From NCBI RefSeq assembly GCF_001509795.1, contig NZ_LLZN01000077.1:1-42346 (forward strand): DNA of 42,346 nt, in the 5' to 3' direction. The notes beneath the pieces are model-generated. The model searched no databases and was not told the DNA's origin. It saw only the letters and a program-made list of their open reading frames with translations. Position numbers and translations under genes: made by a program. The stretch comes from Streptomyces sp. NRRL WC-3605. Its GTDB lineage: Bacteria > Actinomycetota > Actinomycetes > Streptomycetales > Streptomycetaceae. This document shows positions 31,989-40,791 of the stretch, piece after piece. The number at the start of each line of letters is the position of its first letter. The first letter of the stretch is position 1.

Positions 31989-34397
31989 GTGACCGAGCAG
32001 AACCCCGAACTCATCGCAGGCCGGTACGAACTGGTCGAACGCATCGGCCAGGGCGGCATGGGCCGCGTCTGGCGTGCCCAGGACCGGCAGCTCTTCGGAC
32101 GCGAGGTCGCCGTCAAGGAGATCCTCTTCCCCCCGGCCATGGACGACGACGAGCGGGCCACGCTCGTCGGACGCTTCACCGGTGAGGCCCGTGCCGCGGT
32201 CGTTCTCAGCCACCCGGGGATCATCACGATCCACGACGTGGTGGAGCACCGCGGTGCCCCCGTCATCGTCATGGAGTTCGTCCGCGGTGCGTCGCTGGCC
32301 GCCGCCATCCGCGCACAGGGCCGGCTGCCCGTGCGGCGGGTGGCCGAGATCGGCGCGATCGTCCTCGACGCCCTGACCGAGGCACACAGGTCGCGGATCG
32401 TCCACCGTGACATCAAGCCGGACAACGTACTCCTGGCCAAGGACCGGGTCGTCCTCACCGACTTCGGCATCGCGCACCTCGCGGACGCCACGACGAAGCT
32501 CAGCCGCAGCGGAATCGTCATCGGCACACCGCAGTACATGCCCCCGGAGCAGCTCGAAGGGAAGCGGCCGACCCCCGCCAACGACCTGTGGGCGCTGGGC
32601 GCCACGCTGTACCACGCCGTCGAGGGGCAGCCTCCGTTCGACGCGGACGGATTGCACGCCCTGGCGGTGGCCGTGTTCACCCGCCCGCACCGACCACCGG
32701 TGCACGCCGGACCGCTCGCTCCGGTGCTGGACGCGCTGCTCGTCAAGGATCCCGCGCAGCGGGTAGGTGCGGCCGAGGCCGGCCGAATGCTGGCGTCGGT
32801 GCTCCGCTCCCTCCCTGCCGCCGAGGAGGCGGACGAGCGTGGTCGCGCACCCGAAGCGGGACAGAACTCCAGGAAGGATCCGACACTCCCCGCCGAACCC
32901 TCCCCGCCCTCCGCCCCTGCGGCCCCGCGGGTTCCCACGGTCCCGGACTCCGGGTCCACGCCGGTCGATCCCCGGCGTCCGAGCCCGGACCGCTCGACCA
33001 GTCATCCGCCGGTCCCGGACCGTCCGACCAGTCCTCCGCCCGTGCCGGGACCCGTGCCTCCTCCGCCCACGGAGGACCTGGTGTCGCTGAAGGCCACCGC
33101 CGAGGCGGAGGCGGGCGACCGCAAGGCCGGACGGGCACCTGTCCTCACCCGGCGCTCCGTGATCCTGGGCGCGGCACTGGCCACGCTCGCGGCCGGTTCC
33201 GCACTGACCTGGACCTTGTCCGGCGACAACGAGAAGCCGCACGGCGGCGGTGCGGCCGGGAACAGTGCCGAGGGTTCCGCCGTCACCGTCGCGATCGGCG
33301 TGGACGCCCCGCTCACCGGGGCGCTGGCGGAGCTGGGCCTCGGTGTGCGCAACTCCGCAGACCTCGCCGTCCGGACGGCGAACGAGAAGAAGGTCGTCCC
33401 CGGTGTGCGCTTCGAGATCAAGGCGGTGGACGACGCGGGCGACCCCGCCAAGGGCGCCACGAACGCCGCGGGCTTCGTTTCCGACGCGAAGGTGTTCGGC
33501 GTGGTCGGCCCCGTGAGTTCCAGCGTGGCGGAGTCGATGGTGCCGCGCCTGGCCGAGGCGGAGCTGGTCAACGTCTCGCCGGCCAACACCAGCCCCACCC
33601 TGACGCTGGGCCCCGACTGGGCCTCCGGTACCAAGGTCCGTCCGCACGACACCTACTTCCGCACCCTGACGAGCGACGCGGACCAGGGACCCTTCGCCGC
33701 GCGCTACCTGCGGAACGAGGCGGGCAAGGGCAAGCTGTACGTCGTCGACGACCGGACCGCCTACAGCACGGCACTCGTCTCCGGGTTCACGGCCGAGTTC
33801 GAGAAGCTCGGCGGGAGCGTGGTGGGCCGGGAGCATGTCGACACCGACCAGAGGGGGTTCTCCGGCCTCGTGGCCAAGGTCCGGGCCTCGGGCGCCGACG
33901 CGGTCTTCTTCGGCGGCTACTACGACACCGCCGGGGCGCTCTCCCGGCAGCTCGGACAAGCCGGGGTCGACGTCCCCCTGATGGGCGGCGACGGCATCTA
34001 CGACCAGCAGTACCTCACCTCCGGACCGGAGGTCGACGGGGACCTCGCCGTGCACATCGGCGTGCCCGCCGAACAGCAGGCGAAGGGGGCGGACTTCCTC
34101 GCCCGGTACCGCAAGGCGGGCTATGCCGAGCCGGCCGGCTGGTACGGGCCGTACGCCTACGACGCGGCCTGGAGCATCATCGAGGCCGTCAAGGTCCTGG
34201 TGAAGGCCAACGACGGCACTCTGCCCGGGGACGCGCGGGCGAGGATGTCCGAGGCCGTGTCCCGGCTCGCCTTCGACGGAGTCACGGGCCGGGTCGCCTT
34301 CGACGGCTACGGCGACACCCGCAACCGGCGCCTGACGGTACTCTCGGTCGAATCCGGGCGGTGGACCAGCGTGACCAGCGGCCCCGCGGCTCCGTGA
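31989..34397 (+). CDS. transmembrane Ser/Thr protein kinase fused to an extracellular LivJ-type binding domain, 802 aa
   Basis: A Hanks-type kinase on the cytoplasmic side is joined to a ligand-binding domain outside. The kinase domain (about residues 13-275) has the glycine loop IGQGGMGRVW, Lys43 in VAVKEI, catalytic HRDIKPDN (Asp141), DFGIAH (Asp158) and GTPQYMPPEQ. A Pro-rich linker (about 280-362) leads to one membrane segment (about 390-410, VILGAALATLAAGSALTWTL). From about 431 the protein is a type I periplasmic-binding domain of the branched-chain amino-acid kind (VTVAIGVDAPLTGALAELGL, FGVVGPVSSSVAESMVPRLA, LYVVDDRTAYSTALVSGFTA, GADAVFFGGYYDTAGAL). So it is probably a receptor kinase for a small molecule such as an amino acid. 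The architecture is known in actinomycetes. GTG 31989 has a poor SD. Ligand and substrates are unknown. Confidence 0.92.
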   Translation: MTEQNPELIAGRYELVERIGQGGMGRVWRAQDRQLFGREVAVKEILFPPAMDDDERATLVGRFTGEARAAVVLSHPGIITIHDVVEHRGAPVIVMEFVRGASLAAAIRAQGRLPVRRVAEIGAIVLDALTEAHRSRIVHRDIKPDNVLLAKDRVVLTDFGIAHLADATTKLSRSGIVIGTPQYMPPEQLEGKRPTPANDLWALGATLYHAVEGQPPFDADGLHALAVAVFTRPHRPPVHAGPLAPVLDALLVKDPAQRVGAAEAGRMLASVLRSLPAAEEADERGRAPEAGQNSRKDPTLPAEPSPPSAPAAPRVPTVPDSGSTPVDPRRPSPDRSTSHPPVPDRPTSPPPVPGPVPPPPTEDLVSLKATAEAEAGDRKAGRAPVLTRRSVILGAALATLAAGSALTWTLSGDNEKPHGGGAAGNSAEGSAVTVAIGVDAPLTGALAELGLGVRNSADLAVRTANEKKVVPGVRFEIKAVDDAGDPAKGATNAAGFVSDAKVFGVVGPVSSSVAESMVPRLAEAELVNVSPANTSPTLTLGPDWASGTKVRPHDTYFRTLTSDADQGPFAARYLRNEAGKGKLYVVDDRTAYSTALVSGFTAEFEKLGGSVVGREHVDTDQRGFSGLVAKVRASGADAVFFGGYYDTAGALSRQLGQAGVDVPLMGGDGIYDQQYLTSGPEVDGDLAVHIGVPAEQQAKGADFLARYRKAGYAEPAGWYGPYAYDAAWSIIEAVKVLVKANDGTLPGDARARMSEAVSRLAFDGVTGRVAFDGYGDTRNRRLTVLSVESGRWTSVTSGPAAP

Positions 34398-34552
34398 CAC
34401 CGAGCCGAAGAAGGGCCAGTGCTATCTGAGCCCACTTCATCAACGATCTGCCGGCGTTCTCCCGCGTCGGCCACGTGCACAACGACCACCGCACCGTGGA
34501 CCTGCAGAGCGTGCGCGACAGCGCCCTGGGCAACCTCAGCGCCAGGCGGGCG

Positions 34553-34933
34553 AGCAGGCTTTGCCACGGTGTTTCGCCCTGCGGGTCGGTCCCGGCCGGC
34601 CCCGCACGCAGACTGACAGCGCCGCGGCCGACAAGGGCTACAGCAACGGCCCGTGCCGCGAACACCTGCGGCGCCTGGGCATCCCGCGGCACAGGATCCC
34701 GGAGAAGACCGATAGCCCGGCCACCCGCCCGCCTGCGAAAAGGCTTGCGCAGGCGGACGGCCACCAGGCTTCGACGAAGAGCGGTACAAGAAGCGAAACA
34801 CCGTCAAACCAGCGATCAGCAGGCTGAAGCAGTCCCGAGCCGTCGCAGCTCACTATGACAAGCGCGGCTACATCTTCCCTATCCTCTTGGCACCGCCGCA
34901 GCTGCTGCCCCTGTCATCTGGCTCCGAACGTGA
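34553..34933 (+). mobile_element. IS5-type transposase remnant, C-terminal half, several frameshifts
   Basis: Pieces in different frames read QALPRCFALRVGPGRPRTQ, then DKGYSNGPCREHLRRLGIPR with IPEKTDSPATR, then GFDEERYKKRNTV with ISRLKQSRAVAAHYDKRGYI, and finally GTAAAAAPVIWLRT ending at TGA 34931-34933. This is the C-terminal half of an IS5-group transposase, including the region around the catalytic glutamate, changed here to TVKPAIS where TVERAIN is expected. It is inactive. The DNA from 34398 to 34552 is not assignable. Confidence 0.8.
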
Positions 34934-34946
34934 CCTCGGACAGGGT

Positions 34947-35261
34947 TCACGGTGTGCCGCCGCCCTTCCGACCACCACCGGCGAGCTGACCCACCATCAT
35001 GATGATGAGGCCGGCAAGGAGGATCGCGGCGCCGATCAGAGTTCCCGACGGCCGAGCACCGGAATCGCTGATCATCAACCCGAAATCCAGCTGCCAGCAC
35101 AGCGCAAAAGCCACCATCAGCTGACCCCAGCCATAGATCCGCGGGGCGCGAACATGGCGCCGGTTCATGGGGAGCACCCAGCCACTGGCAACCGCCGCAA
35201 CGCCGGAGACGGCGATGAACAGCGCCAGCAGGACAAGGGGCACGGCGAGGTAGAACTTCAC
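34947..35261 (-). CDS. small integral membrane protein, 104 aa
   Basis: Start is GTG 35261 with GGGAGGG upstream. About three hydrophobic segments are seen: VKFYLAVPLVLLALFIAVSG at the N-terminus, YGWGQLMVAFALCWQLDFGL in the middle and GTLIGAAILLAGLIIMMVGQ near the C-terminus, ending in a Gly/Arg-rich cytoplasmic tail (GGGRKGGGTP). I do not recognise the family and no catalytic residues are apparent. It has its own ribosome binding site, a normal base composition and no frameshift, so I regard it as a real gene although it borders an IS remnant. It is 106 bases downstream of the TetR gene on the same strand and might be the last gene of that unit. Confidence 0.7.
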   Translation of the reverse strand: MKFYLAVPLVLLALFIAVSGVAAVASGWVLPMNRRHVRAPRIYGWGQLMVAFALCWQLDFGLMISDSGARPSGTLIGAAILLAGLIIMMVGQLAGGGRKGGGTP

Positions 35262-35367
35262 GGTCCCTCCCTGCGTACCGGGCCCACGCCCGACAGCAGC
35301 GTGATCATGACACCCGCCGCATCACACGTCCATGCCTACGCAGGTGCAGTGATCGGCCGGACAAGTC

Positions 35368-36015
35368 CTAGCCGTCCGCTTGAACGGCGCCGTCGGATGC
35401 GGGGCGCCGGTAGGCGCCGTGCCACCAGATCCGGGCGAGTTCGCGAGCGAAGGCGCGGTCACCGCTGCCGTCGTCGACGCTGATGTGGTGGGCGATCGCC
35501 TGTGCGCCTCCCCAGACGATGATGCGGCTGGCGGAGGCCGCGTCGAGGTCGGACGGGGCGAGTCCGGCCGCCTGGTCGGCAAGCAGGGACCGCAGGGCGT
35601 TCGCGTCGAAACCCTCGAGGTCGGCCGTGTAGAAGTCGTGCACCGTGGGGTCGTAGGCAGCGGCCTCACGCACCGCTCTGATGAGGCTTTGATGGAGGCG
35701 GTGCGTCTTGATCACGTCTTCGAAGAAGCGCGCGAGCGCGTCCGGCCCCGCGGCGGGGTTCCACTGCCGGACGTGCGTGAGCAGCGACTCCCGCAGGTCG
35801 TTCGTGAGCCTGACCAGTACGTCGGACTTGCTCTGGAAGTGCGCGTAGAACGTGGCCCGGGAGACGCCCGCCTCTTCCAGGATCCGCTGGACGCTGATCT
35901 CGGAGAAGGCTTCGCCGGACTCCAGGAGCCGCTGGAGGGTGGACATGACCTGGGCCACCGTCGCGGCCGAGCGTGCGGCGTGGTGGTCGGTCTGGCGTCG
36001 TGTGACCGGTCTCAT
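35368..36015 (-). CDS. TetR-family transcriptional regulator, 215 aa
   Basis: ATG 36015 is preceded by GAAGGATC; a TTG one codon upstream is less likely. The N-terminal helix-turn-helix is EISVQRILEEAGVSRATFYA with HFQSKSDVLVRLTNDL, the classic TetR recognition and spacer helices. The C-terminal ligand-binding part is helical (DALARFFEDVIKTHRLHQSL, HDFYTADLEGFDANALRSLL). It should repress a nearby promoter until a small molecule binds. It lies 61 bases downstream of the SDR gene on the same strand, so the two are probably one operon, and the palindrome upstream of the SDR gene is its likely operator. Confidence 0.92.
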   Translation of the reverse strand: MRPVTRRQTDHHAARSAATVAQVMSTLQRLLESGEAFSEISVQRILEEAGVSRATFYAHFQSKSDVLVRLTNDLRESLLTHVRQWNPAAGPDALARFFEDVIKTHRLHQSLIRAVREAAAYDPTVHDFYTADLEGFDANALRSLLADQAAGLAPSDLDAASASRIIVWGGAQAIAHHISVDDGSGDRAFARELARIWWHGAYRRPASDGAVQADG

Positions 36016-36076
36016 CAAGATCCTTCTCGTACGTCCTCGCGCGTGTGCGCTCCGCGGGGTGCGGCGGAGTGCGGAA

Positions 36077-37012
36077 TCAGCGCACCACGGGCAGAGCGTA
36101 GTCCCACAGCCGGTCGGCGGCCTCGGCGTCCACCGACCACTTCGCCACCCCGGCCATCACGTCGGGCCCGCCGTCGACGACCTCGGATTCCTGGTTGTCC
36201 TCGAAGTACCGGCCGGTCACGCCGTCGAGGATGGGTGATGCCGCCAGCAGGGTGCTCGTGGCGGCGCCCTGCGCCGGGGTCTTGTAGTAGTCCGGGGTGA
36301 CGAGGTTGCCGTCCTCGTCCAGGGCGCCGAGCGCTCGCAGGGTGGCCTTGTCGAGGTGACGGGCGAGGTTGGTGTGGATCCAGCCGGGAGCGCAGGCGTT
36401 GGCGGTGATGCCGTCCCCGGCCCACCGCCGGCTGATCCCTACGGCGAGCAGCACGTCGGCGGTCTTCGACTGCGCGTAGGCGACGAACGGGTCGTAGGGA
36501 CGCTCTTCGAACTGCGGGTCGTCGAAGTCGAACCCGGCTCGCAGCTGTGCGCCGGAGCTGACCACGACGACGCGGGCGTTCTCGGCGCTCCTCAGGGCGG
36601 AGTGCAGGCCGACGGCCAGGGCGAAGTGACCGAGGTAGTTCGTGGCGAGCTGCAACTCCCAGCCCTGGGCGCTGACCTGCCGGGTCGGAAGCATCATCAC
36701 GCCGGCGTTGGCGACGAGGCCGTCGAGCGGCCCTTCCCAGGAGTCGCAGAAGGCTCGGACGGAATCCAGGTCCCCGAGCTCGAGCGCGGCGGCCTGGGTG
36801 CCGGGGAACTCCTCGACGAGAGACCTGGCCGCGTCGGGGTTCCGGGTGGCGATCGTCACCTCGGCGCCGGCGCCGGCGAGCGCGCGGACCGTCTCGAGGC
36901 CGAGCCCGGAGGACCCACCTGTGACGATCATCCGTCGCCCGCGCAGGTCGACTCCGTCGAGCACCTCGGCGGCGGTCGTGCGCATCCCGAACGGGGTGGT
37001 TATCGGCGTCAT
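36077..37012 (-). CDS. short-chain dehydrogenase/reductase, 311 aa
   Basis: NAD(P)-dependent oxidoreductase with Rossmann fold. I start at ATG 37012 (MTPITTPFGMRTTAAEVLDG) behind CAGGACA; this matches the usual retinol-dehydrogenase-like start of the family. The cofactor motif is IVTGGSSGLGLETV, the ANAG motif is LVANAGVMMLP, and the catalytic residues are Ser in VVVVSSGAQ and the YAQSK Tyr/Lys pair, with CAPGWIHTNLAR after strand six. The Arg in IATRNPD suggests NADP preference. The substrate is unknown. It is followed by the TetR gene after 61 bases, so it is probably self-regulated by that repressor. Confidence 0.92.
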   Translation of the reverse strand: MTPITTPFGMRTTAAEVLDGVDLRGRRMIVTGGSSGLGLETVRALAGAGAEVTIATRNPDAARSLVEEFPGTQAAALELGDLDSVRAFCDSWEGPLDGLVANAGVMMLPTRQVSAQGWELQLATNYLGHFALAVGLHSALRSAENARVVVVSSGAQLRAGFDFDDPQFEERPYDPFVAYAQSKTADVLLAVGISRRWAGDGITANACAPGWIHTNLARHLDKATLRALGALDEDGNLVTPDYYKTPAQGAATSTLLAASPILDGVTGRYFEDNQESEVVDGGPDVMAGVAKWSVDAEAADRLWDYALPVVR

Positions 37013-37099
37013 AGCTGTGTCCTGCCTGGAGGGGGCCGTCAGCACGGTGACGGGGAACGGGTCTGCGCCCGACGGCCCGACGTCATTTCCCCAGTAACC

Positions 37100-37125
37100 A
37101 TACATCGTGTTCAGACTTCATGTAT
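37100..37125. promoter_or_regulatory. candidate TetR operator upstream of the SDR gene
   Basis: ATACAT (37100-37105) and ATGTAT (37120-37125) form an inverted repeat with 14 bases between them, in an AT-rich patch about 90 bases upstream of the SDR start. This is a plausible site for the regulator encoded in the same unit. Confidence 0.4.
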
Positions 37126-38129
37126 TCGCAGGTCGGACGGATGCAGAAGACGCACTGCAGGAGGTACGGGTGCGCCCTCATGGACCAGGGGTGACCTCGG
37201 GACACGTGAACCGCACTGGCCTGACTTGCGATCGGGCGTAGGCGATCTCGGCCTTTACGCCTTCACGCTTTCACCCTGGTCAGGGTCAGCCCGGACTGCG
37301 AGACGCGACCGCATGCCACGGCCTCCTTGTCCGACGATCCGGCCAGCCGAGGTCTGTCATGAACCACCCGGAGCACTGGCAGCCGGGTGAGCCGCGGACT
37401 GGGTCACCTGCAGCCTTCAGCCGCACGGTCGTGGAGATCACCTGTTCAGGGGCGCGCGTGGCAAGCGGTCACGTCAGAGGTCCGGGGATCTTCCCCGGGC
37501 GGACTTTCACGTCCTTCACGCGCGTGCTGTCTGGGAATGCCGCCCGTCTCAAGGTCGACGGTGTTCCCCCGCTGCCTCAGTCCCGGAACCGGGTGGTGTG
37601 GTGCCTCCTACGCAACGACGTCGCCGAGGCCGACCGCCCGACCGACCTCCGGCCGGCCTGCGACACCACGTGCCCCACCTGCGGCCCCGTCGAAAGCTCC
37701 AGTGCTGGAAGAAGAAGAGGCCCGACACCCCTGTCGGCGAGAACGGCCGCAGAGGCAGGGCACGTCCGTGGCGAAGATCGCCGAGGTGACGTTCACCTGC
37801 GCGGACCGGGTCCGAGACGTGAGCAGACCTTCGGCCAGCCGCGGTCAGGGGGCCCGCCGCACGCCTACGCGCGGTTGAGACGCACAGCACGGCGCGCAGC
37901 AGGGCGAGGGCGGTGAGGGAGTGGGCGCCCTTGACGGTGGCCACCAGCCGGCCGGGCAGGTCTGGATCGAGGGCCGTGATCAATGCGGGGAGGGTCAGGC
38001 TCGGCAGCCGAAGCCGGGATGGTTCGGCGAGGACCAGGAACGGAACTGAGCGAGCAATCTGCCATCTGCCGACAGAAGAGGCGCCCAGTCACAGCTGTTG
38101 CGACTGAGCGCTTCAGTACATGCGTCAGC
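37126..38129. other. about 1 kb without an intact gene
   Basis: No frame has a convincing start or family match. The most coding-like piece is on the minus strand at about 37860-38080: VPFLVLAEPSRLRLPSLTLP, then ALITALDPDLPGRLVATVKG and SLTALALLRAVLCVSTARRR. It lacks a start and may be the end of a decayed gene I do not recognise. The rest is GC-rich intergenic DNA. Confidence 0.45.
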
Positions 38130-38582
38130 TCACACCTGGTGGGCGGCCTGCGGAGAGACCGGCCGCTCGAAAAAGGTCTCCAGTACAACCGTTGCCTGCG
38201 TCCCGCTGACTCCGTCGATCGCGTAGATCCGGCGCAGCACGTCCTGTAGTTGCTCTGTGGTCGTGGTCCTGACTTTCACCAGCACCGAGGCGCTGCCAGC
38301 GATGATGTGCGCCTCCAGAATTTCGGGAAGTGCGGCGAAGTCCTCCGCCGAATCGCCCATCCAGGCGGTCGAGTCGACCATCACGTAGGCCAGTACACCG
38401 CCGCCCACCGCTGCCGGGTCCACCTCGGCGGCGGTGCGCCGAATGACGCCGCGCTCCCGCAACTTCCGCACGCGCTCATGAGCCGCGCCCGCGGACAGGC
38501 CCACAGCCTGGCCCAGCGCGGCGTAGGACTGGGTGGCGTCCTGCTGGAGCTGCGCCAGCAGTGCACGATCGATGTGATCCAC
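38130..38582 (-). CDS. Lrp/AsnC-family transcriptional regulator, 150 aa
   Basis: I start it at GTG 38582 (VDHIDRALLAQLQQDATQSY), which matches the family's usual MDxIDRxLL start. GGAGAG is close upstream (short spacing), while the TTG at 38609 lies inside the operator. The helix-turn-helix is YAALGQAVGLSAGAAHERVR with KLRERGVIRRTAAEVDPAAV. The C-terminal RAM domain, which binds amino acids or related ligands and makes octamers, includes VLAYVMVDSTAWMGDSAEDF and EAHIIAGSASVLVKVRTTTT, ending near TVVLETFFERP. The divergent SMP-30 gene and the perfect palindrome between them make autoregulation and control of that gene likely. Confidence 0.92.
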   Translation of the reverse strand: MDHIDRALLAQLQQDATQSYAALGQAVGLSAGAAHERVRKLRERGVIRRTAAEVDPAAVGGGVLAYVMVDSTAWMGDSAEDFAALPEILEAHIIAGSASVLVKVRTTTTEQLQDVLRRIYAIDGVSGTQATVVLETFFERPVSPQAAHQV

Positions 38583-38603
38583 AACTCTCCATTCGGAATA
38601 ACC

Positions 38604-38630
38604 TTGCAAGAACTATACGTCATCTTGCAA
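38604..38630. promoter_or_regulatory. Lrp/AsnC operator palindrome
   Basis: TTGCAAGA-N11-TCTTGCAA is a perfect 8+8 inverted repeat with an AT-rich centre (ACTATACGTCA) in the region between the divergent Lrp and SMP-30 genes. Position and symmetry suit an AsnC-type dimer and the repeat overlaps likely promoter sequence. Confidence 0.8.
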
Positions 38631-38691
38631 TCTCCTCTTGATGCCGAAGCCTGTTCGGTAGGGGATCGGCACGTCTATGGGGAGGGGATCC

Positions 38692-39651
38692 ATGACCAGC
38701 GAGCGCCCTGCGCTGTACGAGATGCTCGACGACCGATTCCGTACCGGGCGGTGCATGAACGGTGATGACGGCTTGGAGGTGCTGTACACCGGCTGCCGCT
38801 GGGCCGAGGGACCCATCTACCTTCCTGCTTGGCGGCAGGTGATCTGGAGCGACATCCCCAACGACCGGATGTTGCGCTGGGACGAGGAGACCGGTGCCGT
38901 CAGCGCCTTCCGCCGTTCCGCAGGGCACACCAACGGCAACACCCTTGACCGCCAAGGCCGGCTGATCACCTGCGAGCAGGGCAACCGACGAGTGACACGA
39001 ACCGAGCACGACGGCACTGTCACGGTGCTGGCTGACCGCTGGCAGGGCAAGCGGCTGAACAGCCCGAACGACGCCGCGGTGAAGTCGGATGGCTCCGTCT
39101 GGTTCTCCGACCCGGACTTCGGCATCACCAGCGACTACGAGGGTTATCGCGCCGACAGTGAGATCGGCGCCAACAACGTCTACCGGATCGACCCGGACAG
39201 CGGTGAAGTGCGCCTGGTCGCCGACTGCTTCGGGGCGCCGAATGGCCTGGTCTTCTCGGCCGATGAGCGACAGCTCTTCGTCTCCGACACGCGGGCCGAC
39301 TGTATCCGGGTCTTCGAAGTACGGGACAACGGCACGCTCTCCGACGGCAAGGTCTTCGCCGACGCCGCATCCCGCCAGAACGCCCGTTTCGACAACCTTC
39401 GCTTCGATGACGGCGGACGGCTCTGGGCAGCCGCGATGGACGACGGGGTGCACTGCTACGACCCCGACGGCACGCTGATCGGACGGCTCAACGTACCCGA
39501 GGCGGTGGCCAACATCTCCTGGGGTGGAGCCAAGCGCAACCGTCTCTTCATCACCGCGCAGACCAGCCTCTACTCGCTGGTCACGGGCGTCACGGGCACG
39601 CATCCGACCGGCCCGGGACACCAGCCCTGGTCGGCTCCGAAATCCAGGTGA
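38692..39651 (+). CDS. SMP-30/gluconolactonase-family lactonase, 319 aa
   Basis: ATG 38692 follows GGGGAGGGG; an ATG at 38677 belongs to that site and is rejected. The protein is a six-bladed propeller of the SMP-30/LRE family: CRWAEGPIYLPAWRQVIWSD with metal ligand Glu39, GNTLDRQGRLITCEQGNRRV, LNSPNDAAVKSDGSVWFSDP with ligand Asn, and GAPNGLVFSADERQLFVSDT with a further Asn and the catalytic Asp. Members hydrolyse sugar lactones (gluconolactone and related aldonolactones) or similar esters with a divalent metal ion. There is no signal peptide, so it is cytoplasmic. It is divergent from the Lrp-type regulator and probably controlled by it. The actual lactone is not known. Confidence 0.9.
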   Translation: MTSERPALYEMLDDRFRTGRCMNGDDGLEVLYTGCRWAEGPIYLPAWRQVIWSDIPNDRMLRWDEETGAVSAFRRSAGHTNGNTLDRQGRLITCEQGNRRVTRTEHDGTVTVLADRWQGKRLNSPNDAAVKSDGSVWFSDPDFGITSDYEGYRADSEIGANNVYRIDPDSGEVRLVADCFGAPNGLVFSADERQLFVSDTRADCIRVFEVRDNGTLSDGKVFADAASRQNARFDNLRFDDGGRLWAAAMDDGVHCYDPDGTLIGRLNVPEAVANISWGGAKRNRLFITAQTSLYSLVTGVTGTHPTGPGHQPWSAPKSR

Positions 39652-39909
39652 CCTCCGACCGAGCGACCAGCACGGCATCGGCCTCATCAGCACCTACGGT
39701 GTGACTGACCACTGCATCTGTCCAGGACAGGCCGCGCCGACCTTGCCGGTGAAGGGGGATGCACCGCAGATGGTCTCCGTCCCGGAGGAGATGAACGTGC
39801 CCCGACAGGCTGGTGGACGACCGTGCACCCACCCCGACCACGTCGGGGGAGACAATGCCTATTCGTCACGCCGAAACCGGCTTCACCTGCGCAGACGCCA
39901 GATCTCACT

Positions 39910-40791
39910 TCACAGCCGTCGCCGGAACGGGGCGAGAGTGGCGCGCACGGCATCGACGGCCCCCCAGTCGGGCTCGAACTGAGCGATCACAGCCAGATGT
40001 TGACGCAGTTGGAGAATCGGCATGCGGTCGCGCCAGCCGCGGTCGAGGCCGGTGAGCTCGGCGTACAGCGTGAAGAACACGTGCGCCTCAGGCGGTGGCG
40101 CCGTCGTCCACAGGTGAGCGAGGTCGACCTCGGCCCACGTGTACGACACGGCCGGGTCGATCAGTGCAGGCCGGCCGTCAGCCGTCGCCATGACGTTCAT
40201 CGCCCACAGGTCTCCGTGCGTCAAACAGGCAGGTCTGATCGGCAGCAGCTCAGGCAGCCGCTCGCACAGGCGCTCCAACGCCATCCTGTCGGCGGCATCC
40301 AACGTCTCTTGAACACGACGCTCGCCCAGCCAACGCAACAACCGATTCTGGGCGAAGAACTCGAAACCGTCGTCCTCCCAGGTATTGAACTGCCGACGGC
40401 GCCCCAGCCAGTTGTCCTGGTGCCACCCGAATCGGGGGTGCCGAGTGGTGGTGTGCAGGTGGGCAAGCACATGCGCGAGCTGCTCCCAGAAGACCTCGGT
40501 CCTGGGCTGCGGCCGCAGTATAGACAGCACGAGTACGTCGCGGTCCACAAGGATGATTTCGGGCGTGGTCACGCCGCCCGCCTCACTCAGCACGGTGAGC
40601 CCTTCCGCCTCGGCAGCGAAGGCGTCGCCCGACGGTGGCTCACTGAACGTCTTGACGAAAACTGACGTCCCGTCACCACAGTGCACCAGCACCGAGGTCG
40701 CGGCGAAACCTCCGGCAACTGGCTCGACCGCGACGACATCGCTCAGACCGGCCGCCTGGAGGCGTTCAAGCAGGGCAGGTGTCGCTGCCAT
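39910..40791 (-). CDS. fructosamine-kinase-like phosphotransferase, 293 aa
   Basis: Kinase of the aminoglycoside phosphotransferase fold, closest in motifs to the fructosamine/ketosamine kinase group. The ATP-binding lysine is in TSVFVKTFSEPPSGDAFAAE. The catalytic loop is CLTHGDLWAMNVM (HGDLWxxN) and the metal-binding segment is ALIDPAVSYTWAEVDLAHL. HPRFGWHQDNWLG and the FEFFAQNRLLRWL stretch are also typical. It should phosphorylate a sugar-amine adduct or a related small molecule, helping repair of glycated amines or catabolism. I use ATG 40791; GTG 40794 fits the AGAGGAG spacing about equally well. No partner gene is next to it. Aminoglycoside resistance is less likely from these motifs. 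Confidence 0.85.
   Translation of the reverse strand: MAATPALLERLQAAGLSDVVAVEPVAGGFAATSVLVHCGDGTSVFVKTFSEPPSGDAFAAEAEGLTVLSEAGGVTTPEIILVDRDVLVLSILRPQPRTEVFWEQLAHVLAHLHTTTRHPRFGWHQDNWLGRRRQFNTWEDDGFEFFAQNRLLRWLGERRVQETLDAADRMALERLCERLPELLPIRPACLTHGDLWAMNVMATADGRPALIDPAVSYTWAEVDLAHLWTTAPPPEAHVFFTLYAELTGLDRGWRDRMPILQLRQHLAVIAQFEPDWGAVDAVRATLAPFRRRL

Noticed and set aside
31947..34400. 817-codon minus-strand frame opposite the receptor kinase
   Set aside because: Antisense shadow; the plus strand has all kinase and binding-domain motifs.
39910..40791. Phosphotransferase considered as an antibiotic-resistance gene
   Set aside because: The HGDLW and DPAVSYTWAEVDLA motifs fit the fructosamine-kinase group better than aminoglycoside kinases.
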